A stretch of 64,000 nucleotides of DNA from Adiantum capillus-veneris. Its lineage: Eukaryota > Streptophyta > Polypodiopsida > Polypodiales > Pteridaceae. Below the pieces are notes generated by a model, which saw only the letters and a program-made list of their open reading frames with translations, was not told the origin of the DNA and searched no databases. Positions 47,390 through 58,618 of the stretch are shown one piece after another. Position 1 is the first letter of the stretch. Each line of letters begins with the position of its first letter. The position numbers and the translations under genes were made by a program. The stretch lies in assembly GCA_014529385.2 (NCBI GenBank), contig CM043944.1:52635268-52699267 (forward strand). Reading direction: 5' to 3'.

Positions 47390-48430
47390 ACAAGGGTCAA
47401 CGAGGCGACGTCCGGACGTGCTCCAGGCCCAACTCCTTACTGAAGTGGGCAAGTTCATTCATGTGCAGATTCTTGGAAGAGGATATTATTAGATAGAGTT
47501 TGAGTCTTCAGAGATGGCAGCGAAAGTGATTTCCAATAGCCCGCTCGGCAATAGGGCGGCTTGAGCTTATTTCAAACAGTGGCACAACGGCTTCAACTCG
47601 ACTTCAAATGTGCTTGAGGAGGAGGCAGATCTTCCTATCTTAGTTTGCTTCCCAGGTTTGAGGCGGGAGCACCTTTCCCTACTTTCCAATTTTTTTTCCA
47701 TGTTTGCGATAGTTCTGGAGGCCCCACTTACTTTAACTTTAGTTGTGACCAAGGCCGTAGGGTTAGCCATTGTGCGCGTTCTTGTTTGGGACACACATTG
47801 TATTGCCTCGGGTGAGTGGTGGTTGGATTAGACAGAGTGTGGAGTATTCGGGCCTTCCTAACCAATGCTTCATTTGCAGACAGATGAGCCATCTTGCGAA
47901 GGTGTGTCCACGGAGGAGGAGTCGACCCTCGACATAGACCCAGCCTACCAAGGCTGGCAGGCTCAACAGGTAGAAATGCAGGGAGCAGAGACAGGTACCT
48001 CTTCTGAGACAGATGCCCCGGCAGATGAGGGTTGACAACATGTTTGTGACCTTACCTGCACCAGGCCAACAACAGTAGGTTCCCACAGGGAATCGTTTTG
48101 ACCCTCTACAACAGGATGAGCCAGCAAATTTCCCTCCCACTTCAGCTTCGCCACCACCAACCCCTCCCCCTCCCCCTCCTTCCGCCTACCATCCCCACTT
48201 CTCCACCGCCACCTTCACCTCCTCTACCCGCCCCCTCTGCCTCTCCCATCTGTCCCGCTAGTCCTTCCGCCCCATCGCCTGACCCTTCCCATGCCCTGCC
48301 GATTGCGGAGAGGAAATGCCACTCTTTGACAGTTCAAGGTCTCATGGCAATGCATTTGCGCTGGGCTAAAAATACAAAGTCGGAAAAAAAATTCCACTTT
48401 ACCAAAATCGCACTCATGTTGAATTAGAAA
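47390..48430 (+). pseudogene. L1-type LINE ORF1 remnant
   Basis: The + strand frames read MAAKVISNSPLGNRAA, then FKQWHNGFNSTSNVLEEE, LPILVCFPGLRREHLSLL, and further on an acidic segment (TEEESTLDIDPAYQG) and a Pro-rich part (48140-48300). This order fits the RNA-binding-like start and low-complexity tail of plant L1 ORF1. Stops and shifts are frequent. Identity is inferred from pattern only. Confidence 0.55.
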
Positions 48431-49190
48431 ACTATTACGTTCAATATTGGTCATTAAATTCAATTAACATTGTCAACTTCTAGCTTAGGTCCTTATCTAG
48501 GCCTACAAACCCAATTCGGATATAAGTAGCTATTTTTTAAGGAGGCTAGGATGGCCACAATGTGGAACCCAATTTTTTCATTCTCGTAGTTTTTGTGTCT
48601 TGTGGTTGTGTCTAGAATGATCATAATAAGACATGTTTGCATGTCTTTGATAGTTTTTTGGTGTCAATATGAGGGTGAAGTACCAAGCTATATCAATAGA
48701 CAAGTTATATAGTGTAGTATATGGGCGTGGCAAGTCAGCAGAATGCAAAAAATTGCCACTTTTTTGTATCTAATTCTACACATAGTTTAATAATTTTTGT
48801 GGCTACTAAGACTAGGAACCCATTGAAGTTCATGGGAAAAATAGGTTTGTAGCATAAACAATTTTATATATGATGTACCATGGGGGTAGCCATGCAAGTA
48901 TGTTGTCTTCGTTAAAATGCAGCACTACCTTGTCTTTGGACTCTTTTCATGACCAAGAAATCAAGAGATAGGCATGTTACTTATTTTTCAAAATTGAAAT
49001 GGGTTCTTAGTTTGAAGCTCATGTAAGGATTTTTTAAAATTCACACATATACTATGAGTATTGAATTTTTTCCAAAACCCAAAGGACACTTTTGTGTCCT
49101 GGTAGGTTACCAAACTAGTGTTAAGCTCTGACGATCCACATGGTTCTCTTTCATTACACCGTGTACATATCCCTAGTGTTCTAAGTGTTC
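48431..49190. other. AT-rich region without recognised gene
   Basis: No frame or repeat match seen. It may be intronic or old intergenic sequence upstream of the SAS-6 exons. Confidence 0.4.
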
Positions 49191-49789
49191 TTGGAGAATC
49201 GCTACATAGCTTATCACCACTCTCCGGGACGGTGAGTGGTCTTGTGGCGGGCAACTTGTAGTAAGGCTACAATGTCACTTGCACTTGATAGGCAGCTACA
49301 GTTACAGTTGTTCTTGGGTTCACACTAAACGGACTCTCGTGTGGGCAGTGACACGTGGCTGAGACACGGTGGTAGTCTAGTGGACACCTTGGCCAGTTCA
49401 CCACAACCCACAGCTGACTCTTAGGGATATTTTGCTAGCTAGTAATGGCTCTTTATGATCATATATATGTGTAGTTGGTTTTAGTCGTCGAATGCTTCAT
49501 CTACTCTCTATGGTCTAGCGTCTTGAGTCGTGTGTCTTGTGTCCAACACGGCACGTCTGCACCTTCCCTGCACATTGGAGCCTCGACACCCCCATTGTAC
49601 CTGTGAATCCTCGGCTTGGAGATGAGTGTACTGCCAGCTTGAGTTAGACGAGTTCTGAGTCTGTTATTGTGTCTTTGAGTTGCTTGTTCCATTGCTCTAT
49701 TGTGTTTTCTTTCTGTTGGAGTGAGATTTCATGCATATTACACTGAGGAGCACCCACAATAGAGAGGACAACACACTTTTCCTGCTACA
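49191..49789 (+). repeat. A-family 3' LTR with a stub of internal sequence
   Basis: The LTR runs 49257-49789 (TGTAGTAAGG to CCTGCTACA, 533 bp). Upstream CTCCGGGACGGTGAGTGG, then CTTGTGGCGGGCAAC, is the family's 3' internal end, so this is a truncated element rather than a solo LTR. It is more diverged than the A, B and C LTRs. Confidence 0.85.
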
Positions 49790-49947
49790 GTAGCAATCAA
49801 GAGCAACAGAGGAGGATGTTCTCAAAAACTAGTTTCAAACTGCAATGTTTATTAATGTCATCAAGTTTCAAATTTTCTCATACAACCTAAACTCGAAATT
49901 TCATGGATTGTGAGGTGTGTAATTTCAAATATCAAATCAGGTTTCAG

Positions 49948-50776
49948 GCCATCCTACACGTTCGGACTGGTGACTCAACGTTCAGTGTGGTTGAGGCTAA
50001 TCAATTCAAGCACTTGAGTCACCTTTCCCTCTGCTTTAGGCAGGGAAATGACTCCACCATTAAAACATATCTTGCTGGCAGGCTCTCAGAATTTAAGGTG
50101 ATTCAATTTTCTTTATGGTGCTTTAAAATTGGTATCTTTGATGCTCAAACTTGCTATTCTGACTTTGAGCTTTACCAGTCTGCAAACACAGATTTGCATG
50201 AAAAACTTCGGAGGACCCTTCTGTCTCTGGAAATAGCTCTAAGAGACAATGGCAATCTGAATAGGTATTCTCTCTTAGGTCTTGCTGTGTAAATTTATCT
50301 TAAGGAAAAATTAACAAAGTGAGCATATGTCAAGTGGCTTTCTAGCAAGTGTAGGCCATATTTCATGTTCTTTACATATAAAGTATTCCATGCACTTTAC
50401 CCAGGTTTGGAACTGAATTTTGATAGGTTAAAATGTTACTAAGACGATGCCAGCCTTTCTTTCGCCTTTCTTTCGATGCAGTGAGATTTCAGAGCTTAGA
50501 GAGAACAACTCGCGAACAATCAATCAACTCAAAGCAGAGTATTCCTTGGAGATGGCTCATGAGAAGGATAAGGTGTGGATTAGTTCTAAGCCTATCATTT
50601 TGAAGGTGTGGACTCATATGTGTATATGGTGTAAACGGTAGTTCTTTTGAAGTCAGGCCATCCAGGACTATGCTGATGCAAAAGAAAAATTCGAAAAAGA
50701 GAGAGCAGAACTTGAGAGCCGCTTAAGGCAGCAAGCTGAAACACAACAAAACCGCCTTCTTGAGCTGGACAAGCAG
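49948..50776 (+). CDS. SAS6: SAS-6 centriole assembly protein, four internal exons (partial gene)
   Basis: SAS-6 forms the nine-fold cartwheel that starts centriole and basal-body assembly. Exons: 49948-50097, 50179-50264, 50482-50572, 50657-50776, all with GT-AG introns of 81, 217 and 84 bp. Phases agree throughout, giving 149 residues without a stop. Exon 1 carries the end of the N-terminal head domain: TFSVVEANQFKHLSHLSL, GNDSTIKTYLAGRL. Exons 2-4 enter the coiled coil (ISELRENNSRTINQLKAEYS; AIQDYADAKEKFEKERAELE; NRLLELDK). The first exon may instead start at 49941. The 5' exons for the head domain and the rest of the coiled coil are not seen, so this is either part of an intron-rich gene or a gene fragment. 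Family identity rests on the head-domain motif and its position before the coiled coil. Confidence 0.82.
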
Positions 50777-51134
50777 GTATTGATCCCTTGATAGAGCATC
50801 TTAGCTATGTTGAAATATTTAAGCATGGAAATGGTGTGTTAATGCAAGGGAATAGCAAGGTGGATAGAGACTTTACAGTATTGGACCTCAACTATAAACC
50901 ATAAAAAACGTTAACCCTACATATGTATGTCACGTGTGTGCATGTATGTAACTATATATATGTGTCTAAAATGCATGTATATCAGTTTTAGATTCTCAAA
51001 AACATGATACAACCATCACACTTCCATAGCATGCGAAATTGGAGCTTGCAACTTTTAACTTTCTTACAAAATTTAAGAGTCCTGAATTGAGAAGTAAAAA
51101 CAACCAATACATTACTACTAAACGTACTCGAACG
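50777..51134 (+). other. Likely SAS-6 intron sequence
   Basis: It starts GTATTGATCC after exon 4 and shows no coding signal up to the target duplication of element E. Confidence 0.5.
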
Positions 51135-51140
51135 AATATA

Positions 51141-52288
51141 ATGTTGATAAAACACTTTTGGCTTGTACATAGTTATCTACAAAAAGATGTAAATACATGC
51201 ATTTGAGTAGCTTTTCAAAGTAGTTTCAAGTTTCAAAAATGATGTGTGGGCACATTGTAAATACTCGAGTTTGCATGCCGGCAGTCCAGTACACGTACAT
51301 GTTTGGATAGGGTGTAGAAGTTCTAGATGTGGTTCCAAGTGAAATCTTTTTTCTCTAAGGGATGTTTGTGAGCTTTTTAGAATGTAATTAATGCAAGCGA
51401 AATGTGTGGGCACTCTCATCCCGCCCGTGAAGTTTGACACATGCCGTAACGGTCTATTCCGGCACTTGATATGTAGCGATGCGTGAACCGCCCTAGAAGT
51501 GGTCAAAAGTGGAATGTGGGTATGTTGCACTGAATTTTAGGTATTAAGGCCAAGCCTACAAAATTTGGTGAATTTTGAAGTCCGTTTGGAATTTTTCTAG
51601 TGAAAAATGTCCGCGTCCGAGGTCAAAATTGGCCAAAAATGCCCCAAAAAAAGGTCAAGAGAGGGTTAAAAGTGGTGTGAAAGGCTTCAAATTGCCACAT
51701 CATTCCCGATGTCGTGAGTGTTTAGGCTGAGGGAGTACTTTTAAAGTTCATCATCAGCACTTTCACCCCTCTGTGTGTGGGAGGAAGCAAGGTTTCCGTA
51801 GGTGGTCCTATGCAGTCCCGTCTTGCTTGCATCCTGTTTTCGAGTGTGTGAAGGAGTGAATGAGAGTTTCTTCACTTCAATTTTGAAGTTCTGAGGTTTC
51901 CATGGATGTGTGTACGCGAGGAATTGAGGGACGAAGGTGCAGATTTCTGCAAGACTATGTGACCGTGTATAGGTGCCATTAGGGTTGAGGCTACTCCAAA
52001 GAGTCCAACAGAGTGGAGTTTGGTGAAACTTTTGCAATGGTTTGAGAGAGGCTTTTTGTGGCTGGAGTTTTTGAGTTTTTGGTGGATTTTCTTATATATT
52101 TTGGTCGCCATTCCGTGTGATTTCAAGCGTCGATCACCTTGACCCACCTTGTAGTGTCTTTGGGCAGGCAAGGACTTGTAGGTCGAGGGGTTTGGAGATT
52201 GAATTGAGCTTGTGGGTAGAATTTTCATTGAGCTCTTGAGTGGTGGTGAGTGAGGTGAGGAAGTTGAGTGAATACCTTGTGTTGTGTT
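51141..52288 (+). repeat. 5' LTR of element E
   Basis: About 1148 bp, from ATGTTGATAAAACAC to CCTTGTGTTGTGTT. Shared landmarks with the other LTR include GGGCACTCTCATCCCGCCCG and CATTAGGGTTGAGGCTACTC. Confidence 0.82.
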
Positions 52289-52479
52289 GAGGTGTCTGGG
52301 TGGTGAGTGTGCGCACGGTGTTTTTTGTATCATCCTTTGGTGATCCCCCACTTGGGAGCGAGAATGGCCCATTGTGCACCCGAAATTTATATTTTGAGTA
52401 GTGATGTGTCCACACTTTAAATGTTGATGGGAATTCCATGATGGTTGGGACATTCCAACCATCAGTTTTCACAGGTTCT

Positions 52480-52890
52480 TAGGATGCAGAGGATTGGCTT
52501 GCGTCTTATGAGTTTGACTTGACATGTTTATGGTGTAGGCTCCAAGCGAGGCACAAGAACTTGTAGGTAACAATTTGGTGGTCAGAGGTAATGCAAGATA
52601 ATGGTTCGAGGGATTGTCACAGTGATGACAAAGAAAATTGGGACAGGTTTAAGCCATGCTTTTTGAAGCGGTTCAAGAAGGTGATCCCTCACCAAGATGC
52701 ATGGAAACAGGTCACTAGTTTGTTTATGCAAGAGCACGAGTCTGTTTCACATTTTTGGTCAAGATTTGATGATGCTTGGAGAGTTTGGAAAGATGCTCTA
52801 TTGCATGTGGAAGAAATCTCTAAAGAGGAATTTTATTCCGCTTTTACAAATAGCGAAAGAATACAAGTATTCACGAGTTTGTTTGCGTGA
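52480..52890 (+). pseudogene. gag: gag-like frame of element E
   Basis: DAEDWLASYEFD (about 52478), then after a stop ENWDRFKPCFLKRFKK, AWKQVTSLFMQEHESVSHFW and SRFDDAWRVWKD. This has the spacing of the Retrotrans_gag domain. It ends in TGA at 52888. No zinc knuckle follows. Confidence 0.6.
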
Positions 52891-52930
52891 GTCCTTAAGA
52901 TGAAAGTGCAAAGAGAAAGAGCCCAATTCC

Positions 52931-54262
52931 ATGTGTGAAGCATTGAAAATAGCGCTACGGAAAGAGAGAAAGTTGTATGTTGCTACAGGCATGAAGTACC
53001 CTATGTCAATACCTGGTATTGATAGTGTGGATGACCTTTGTGTGCATAAAGTCACGATAGTAGATGCTCATGTTGGCAAGGGTAACAATCTGGAGACAGG
53101 TGCGAATGCCCATATGCTCAAAGTCAATGCAAATGAAGTACGTAAAGAAGTTGTGGAAACCATACACGTGCCTATGGTACATGATGTTAAGGAAAGAATA
53201 AATAAATGTGAAAGTTTGCTAGCATGGAAAGTGGATATAAGAAGAGGGAAATTGAAGAGGATGAGGCAGCCTATGATGGGGATACATCTGATGCTTGTGC
53301 GAGTTGGTGTAGCGATGTATGTGATGATGACATAGAGTTGTAAGATCCTATGAAAGATATGGTAGCCTTGCACAAAGAGCAACATATGTTTTGGGAAGGA
53401 GCTTTGTAGCAACAAGACATGGATTCTTGCATTGATGAAGATGAGATGATGGGCTATGGTTGTGGAGTTTCCACATTACGTGAGGATGACATAGGAGAGA
53501 GTGACTCTATGCAGGTTGATGTGACCTTGGGTCCATGTGCTTTATCAGAGTTGGGGGTTGGGCGACCCTCTAGTGGTTGTGATGCAAAGGTATTGGGTCC
53601 TGAAGGTGATAGGGATGAGTTGTATGTGTGCAAGGATTTGATGCTAGTGCCATCTCCAAGGGATGTCCGTGATGATACATGCCCTGTGGTTGCTCAATAT
53701 AAACATCTTGAGGATGCGGAAGACAAGGAACTTAAAGTGACCTTTTGCTTGCACGATGATTTGGTGGATGCATTTCACATGTTTCAATGTATGTTTGGGC
53801 CATATCCCTTTATCTGTGAAGATATTGATTGGCAGTTGGTGAGTCCTAGGGCAGTTTGGCATGATGAAGACTTGGTTATGATGTTTTGTGTGGCTTTGTA
53901 TGCATGTTTCTGAGCTTTTCAAGTGGAAAATGTCTTATGTGGAAGAAGAAGATGCTAGTGATAGTGTTTTTGAAGAGCATTTTCAATTTTGGGATGGAGC
54001 TATTAAGGCTTGGAGTGATGGTCTCTTGGGCATAGGAAATGAAAAGCAATTGATGCATCAGGGAGATGATGTGAGCTTTATGATTATCGATGGGATGAGC
54101 TCTAGTCATCAGATGCATTTTGAGGTGGTTGTGGGTCCAGCTAGTTGGAATGACCTATGGTACGAGAAGATATGTACCAACCTTGAAGAAGATTCATATC
54201 ATGCTTGGGATCCAGGTGGGCAGTGGCATTTTGGCAAGAAAAAAGATGCTTTTTTCCTTTGA
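52931..54262 (+). pseudogene. Unidentified internal frames of element E
   Basis: Three frames (52931-53335, 53419-53913, 53888-54262), rich in Asp, Glu, Val and Met, cover nearly the whole internal region. They could be a decayed gag C-terminus or captured sequence. No protease, RT, RNase H or integrase motif was found. Confidence 0.4.
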
Positions 54263-54411
54263 TGTGGGATACATGCTTGGGTACACAGATGGTATTATGC
54301 AAGTGGATGAGTTCTCATATGATCTAGGGGGAACTTTGGGGTCACTTTTGCAATTTTATGTCATTGTTTGTTGCGAGTGTTGAGCATTAATGCTCAACTT
54401 GGGGTTGGGCA

Positions 54412-55579
54412 ATGATGATAAACCACTTTTGGGTTGTACATAGTAAAGCGTATATGCATGGGTATATGTACAAAAAGATGTAAATACATGCATTTGGGAG
54501 CTTTGCAAAGTAGTTTCAAATTTCAAAAATGATGTGACGTGGGCACATTGTAAATAATCAGGTTTGAATGTCGGCAGTCAAGTACATGTACATGTTTGGA
54601 CAGGGTGTAGAAGCTCTAGATGTGGTTCCAAGTGGACTCTTTTTGTTCTAGGAGATGTTTTTGATCTTTTTAGAATGTTAATAATGCAAGAAAAATGTGT
54701 GGGCACTCTCATCCCGCCCGTGAAGTTTGACACATGTCGTAACGGTCTATTTGCGGCACCTTATATGTAGCGATGCGCGAACCGCCCTAGAAGTGGTCAA
54801 AAGTGGAATGTGGCACTGAACTTTAGGTATCAAGGGCCAAGCTTACAATATTCGATGAATTTTGGAGTCCGTTTGGGATTTTTCCTTTGAAAAGTGCCCG
54901 TTCGGGGTCAAAATTGGCAAACAATGGCCCAAAAAAGGCTCAAAAATGATGTGAAAGGCTTTGAATTGCCACATCACTCACGTGCCGTGAGTGTTTAGGC
55001 TGAGGGAGTACTTTTAAAGTTCATCATAAACACTTTTACCCCTCTGTGTGTGGGAGGAAGAAGGGTTTCCACAGGTGGTCCTATGCGGTCCCGTCTTGCT
55101 CGCATCCTGTTTTCGAGTGTGTTGAGGAGTGAATGAGAGTTTCTTCACTTCAATTTTGCACTTGGGAGAGTCTATGGAAGTTCTGACGTTTCCATGGATG
55201 TGGTGTGCGTGGAATTGAGGGACGAAGCTGTAGCTTTTTGCAAGACTATGTGACCCTGTATCGATGCCATTAGGGTTGAGGCTACTCCAAAGAGTCCAAC
55301 AGAGTGGAGTTTGGTGAAGCTTTTGCAATGGTTTGAGAGAGATCTTTTGTGGTTGGAGTTTTTGAGTTTTTGGTGGTTTTTCTTGGATATTTTGGATGCC
55401 ATCAAGTGTGATTTCAAGTGTTGAGCAACTCAACTCACCTTGTAGTGTGTGCGGGCAAGCAAGGCCTTGTAGATCGAGAGGTTTGGAGATTGACTTGAGC
55501 TTGTGGGTAGAGTTTTCATTGAGCTCTTGAGTGGTGGTGAGTGAGGTGAGGGAGTTAAATGAATACCTTGTGTTGTGTT
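54412..55579 (+). repeat. 3' LTR of element E
   Basis: About 1168 bp, preceded by CTTGGGGTTGGGC, a possible purine tract. It differs from the 5' LTR by many substitutions and small indels, so the insertion is old. Confidence 0.82.
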
Positions 55580-55585
55580 AATATA

Positions 55586-57356
55586 GCTACCCTAAGGAGC
55601 GAAAAATGCAAGGGTGAAGTCCCTGCAGCCCATCTTCCATGAGGAGAGGCTGCACCAATGAGGAGTCTCTCTGATGGCAAGACTGCTCCAAAAATGCAGG
55701 TACAGGCTGCACCTAAAACGTGGCCTACTGCTCCTTCAGTGTGATTTTATAAAGGTTCTTAATGGTTGCAACCTGCTTGTCCACAAGAGACACCCTATTG
55801 GCCCAGTGCATCCATAAAGAGGACGATAATCTTTTGTTTGGACTTTGATCCACGTATAACGTGCATGCTCATCCGTCCCTACTACTTGCATGATACTTGC
55901 AACTCTTCCTTATAGAGTACATCAACTCCCCTTGATCCTCTACTAGTATTCCCATGAGCCTTTTTTCTAGCCATCGACCCCTATTTATCGTAGTTACCCT
56001 GGACGAGAAATCTGAACGGGGAACCGCAACGGACATGGAATGCCATTCCTTGTTATGGATACTCACGTCTGAAACACGTAACAAGATTTAGAATGGGAAG
56101 TTGGAATGGGAATGGGGAACGGAGAACGGAGACCTGAAAATGGCCATTTCTTGTAACTAACCCCGGAATTGCGTGCAGGGTCTCTTTCCACACTGATGAG
56201 TTTTTGTATACGAGATTATATGTCTCCTCAAAAGCGCCTATATCACATTGTCATGCACTCCATTTCTCCCCTATAATCACTTTGCCATCTCTATACACAA
56301 CCCATCTCCCTGCCATTCTGGCCTCAATAATAAGTGGCATGAAATCCATCCTATGTGTGATTTGGGCATGAGTGTGATCCTCTTCAAAAATTATCTCCTC
56401 ACCTCTCAAGGCAGGTCAATGTGAAAGAAAGTCTTTCTTTTTCTCCAAATCAATGAACCTCATTTTAAGCGGCCTCTCCTTCCTTCCCTATTCTCCATGC
56501 ATCTGTAGGCATCTTTCTGTTTGCTCCCGTTTTCATGCATATTCCATGCATAAAGCCAAAGTATCCTCTTTTGGGCTCTTGCCCTCTTTCCATCCCGCAG
56601 CTCGTACATTCAAAGTTTGCACTTTCCTCTATTTTCTTCCCCAATGTATCATTTATGATACTAGGAGAAGAAGGTGCTGGGCTAGCATTTTGCATTTTAG
56701 CCACCTTTATCCAGTTCATATTTTCTTCATGTTGTTTAACTACATCGGTCCGTAAAGCCGTTCTCTACGTGTGATCTTTCACCTCTTCTTGCAAGTGTAG
56801 ATCTTTGTTACCATTTTGGGATGTCTCATTTGTATCCAGCTTACTCTTACATGCTCCTTTGAGGTCCTCATTTAAAGCATTCTTGTCACATATGCATCTT
56901 TCCACTTTTGATTTCCAAGATTCAACAGTGGAAGGTGCATCATCTAATCTGTTATGCAACACACATTACATTACATTCACCTTTGACTTTACAAAGCCTT
57001 GCATTTTCTCTTTTAGTCTTGTGTACATCTTGGACTTTCACGAAGTATCTCTTTTTGCATGTCCTTTCCCATTTTTGCATACTTCTCATTTTCGAGAGAT
57101 TCCATAACTTCATACATCTCTCTTTCAATCTCCTTCCTCATAAGGATTTATCATCACATGTTCTTTCTCGTACATGGGTTCATTCTTGACCTTGGAAAGC
57201 TTTCCTACTCTTGAAAAGTCTGGCGACAATGTGCTGTGTCGTAGCTTTCTCCACAAAGTATGTTTTGCTTTCGGCGGAGTGTGGTAGGTATTTTCACTTT
57301 GTGGATTAATAGGTTCCTCCATCGCTATAGGAGTTGTTTGCATATAGGCAGCTCCT

Positions 57357-57357
<1 letters not shown>
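55586..57357 (-). pseudogene. Old LINE F-type copy F7 (ORF1 and start of ORF2)
   Basis: In sense from the (TC)n junction at 57358: ORF1 from 57343 (MQTTPIAMEEPINPQ), coiled-coil debris, AWRIGKEGE (about 56490), then FMPLIIEARMAG and VVYRDGKVI. It ends with the same SA-TGA stop (about 56250) as the ORF1 of F1. ORF2 follows: DIGAFEETYN (after a deletion relative to F1), later GSRGVDVLYKEELQ and DEHARYTWIKV, matching the endonuclease of F1. Many stops. The left edge meets the target site of element E. Confidence 0.78.

Positions 57358-57408
<51 letters not shown>
57358..57408. repeat. (GA)n microsatellite
   Basis: About 51 bp of GA between the 5' end of F7 and the 3' tail of the next LINE fragment. 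Confidence 0.97.
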
Positions 57409-57411
<3 letters not shown>

Positions 57412-57795
57412 GAAATGATATATTAACGTCTACAAAAGGCCAAAATGACCTATGAGACCAACTGATTACAATGATGAGTCTAGTACCAAGTCTGGGTACA
57501 AACAAAGAAAACTACAAAAAAGGAAACTGATAGGAGTGCTACCGACTCCTATGGGTGGCTGGTAGGCTGATCAATGGTATCATGCCATAAAGGTACAAAG
57601 TGGGGATAAGTGTCACCATGATGCAATATAGCAGTAGCATGAAGCCTATCCTGATCGACACTCAGGGTGCCGTGCTAGAATCCTGTGGATCCTCTGCCGC
57701 AATCTCCGCCGGTGCTCCGTGGCTCCCCTCCTCAGTCGCGGTCGTCTCGATCTCCCTAACTCTATAGCTCGATCAATGAGAGTACCGCTGGTGTG

Positions 57796-57800
<5 letters not shown>
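57409..57800 (-). mobile_element. LINE F 3' fragment F3
   Basis: Tail and hairpin block (GTCTACAAAAGG), 3' UTR, and in sense the basic ORF2 tail (DRAIELGRSRRPRLRRG, RLRQRIHRILARHPE). It is 5'-truncated against (GA)n. Confidence 0.87.

Positions 57801-57878
<78 letters not shown>
57801..57878. repeat. (GA)n microsatellite
   Basis: 78 bp of GA. Confidence 0.97.
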
Positions 57879-57881
<3 letters not shown>

Positions 57882-58543
57882 AATGTAATATTAACGTCTT
57901 GAAAAGCCAAAATGACCTATGAGACCATAAGGTTATATGTGGTGAATCTAATACCAGGTCTAGGTACAAAAAGTACGGAAAGAAAATAGTGGGTAGGGGT
58001 GGGGTGAAAGCTGATACAAAGGGTGAGATGATACAATTGAGCTCTTTGACAGTAGAGGTATGATATACATATACATCAGTATCCAAAAGGCTGTAGAGGT
58101 TTGATGTCCTCCAAGTTAAGCACTTTGTCGGGACGGCTCCTATGCCGCGCCAGTATGGTATATATCCTCTGCGCAATCTGCGTCGATGTCGAGAAGGCCC
58201 CCTCATCTATGGGCGACAGGATTGCCCCAAGTCTATTGCCCGATCAAACAATATGCCTCTTGTGCCTCTAGTGCTGCTATGCTGTGGGGACTGCTTGAAC
58301 TCCTCTGTGTGTGACTGAAAGAAATCTGTAATCTGCCGCTCTCGCTCGATCTCTGTCATTGTGCCCCTCTTCAACAGGTCCTTTTGTGTCTGCGAATCTC
58401 CAGTAAGTATAATCTGAGGCATCTCTGATCTTGGTATTTCATGACTCTCGAAAGTGGTCAAAAACCCTCTTTGAATAGACAATGAAAGCGGCCTCGTATC
58501 TCATAGTATACTCGGTAGTGACATTTGTAATGTAGCTCTGTCT

Positions 58544-58545
<2 letters not shown>
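57879..58545 (-). mobile_element. LINE F-variant 3' fragment F4
   Basis: Its 3' UTR resembles the 34483-35325 copies (GTGGGTAGGGGTGGGGTG, ATATACATATACAT). ORF2 C-terminal frames include QSCRPIDEGAFSTST-like and ERERQITDFF sequence. It is truncated in the CCHC region against (GA)n. Confidence 0.83.

Positions 58546-58615
<70 letters not shown>
58546..58615. repeat. (GA)n microsatellite
   Basis: 70 bp of GA. Confidence 0.97.

Positions 58616-58618
<3 letters not shown>

Larger units (their letters stand above)
51141..55579 (+). mobile_element. Non-autonomous LTR retrotransposon E (gag-like only)
   Basis: Two long direct repeats (51141-52288 and 54412-55579) with the same orientation enclose 2.1 kb containing a gag-like frame but no RT or integrase. 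The flanks share AATATA (51135-51140 and 55580-55585) as putative target duplication; exact ends are uncertain by one or two bases. It is not related to the A-D LTR families by eye. Confidence 0.8.

Noticed and set aside
49257-49789. Solo LTR
   Set aside because: The conserved 3' internal block is still attached on its left, so it is the end of a truncated element, not an LTR-LTR recombination product.
51177-52472. Frames of 85-196 codons on the - strand in the LTR of E
   Set aside because: They lie within an LTR and are not maintained at the same length in the other LTR (55014-55433).
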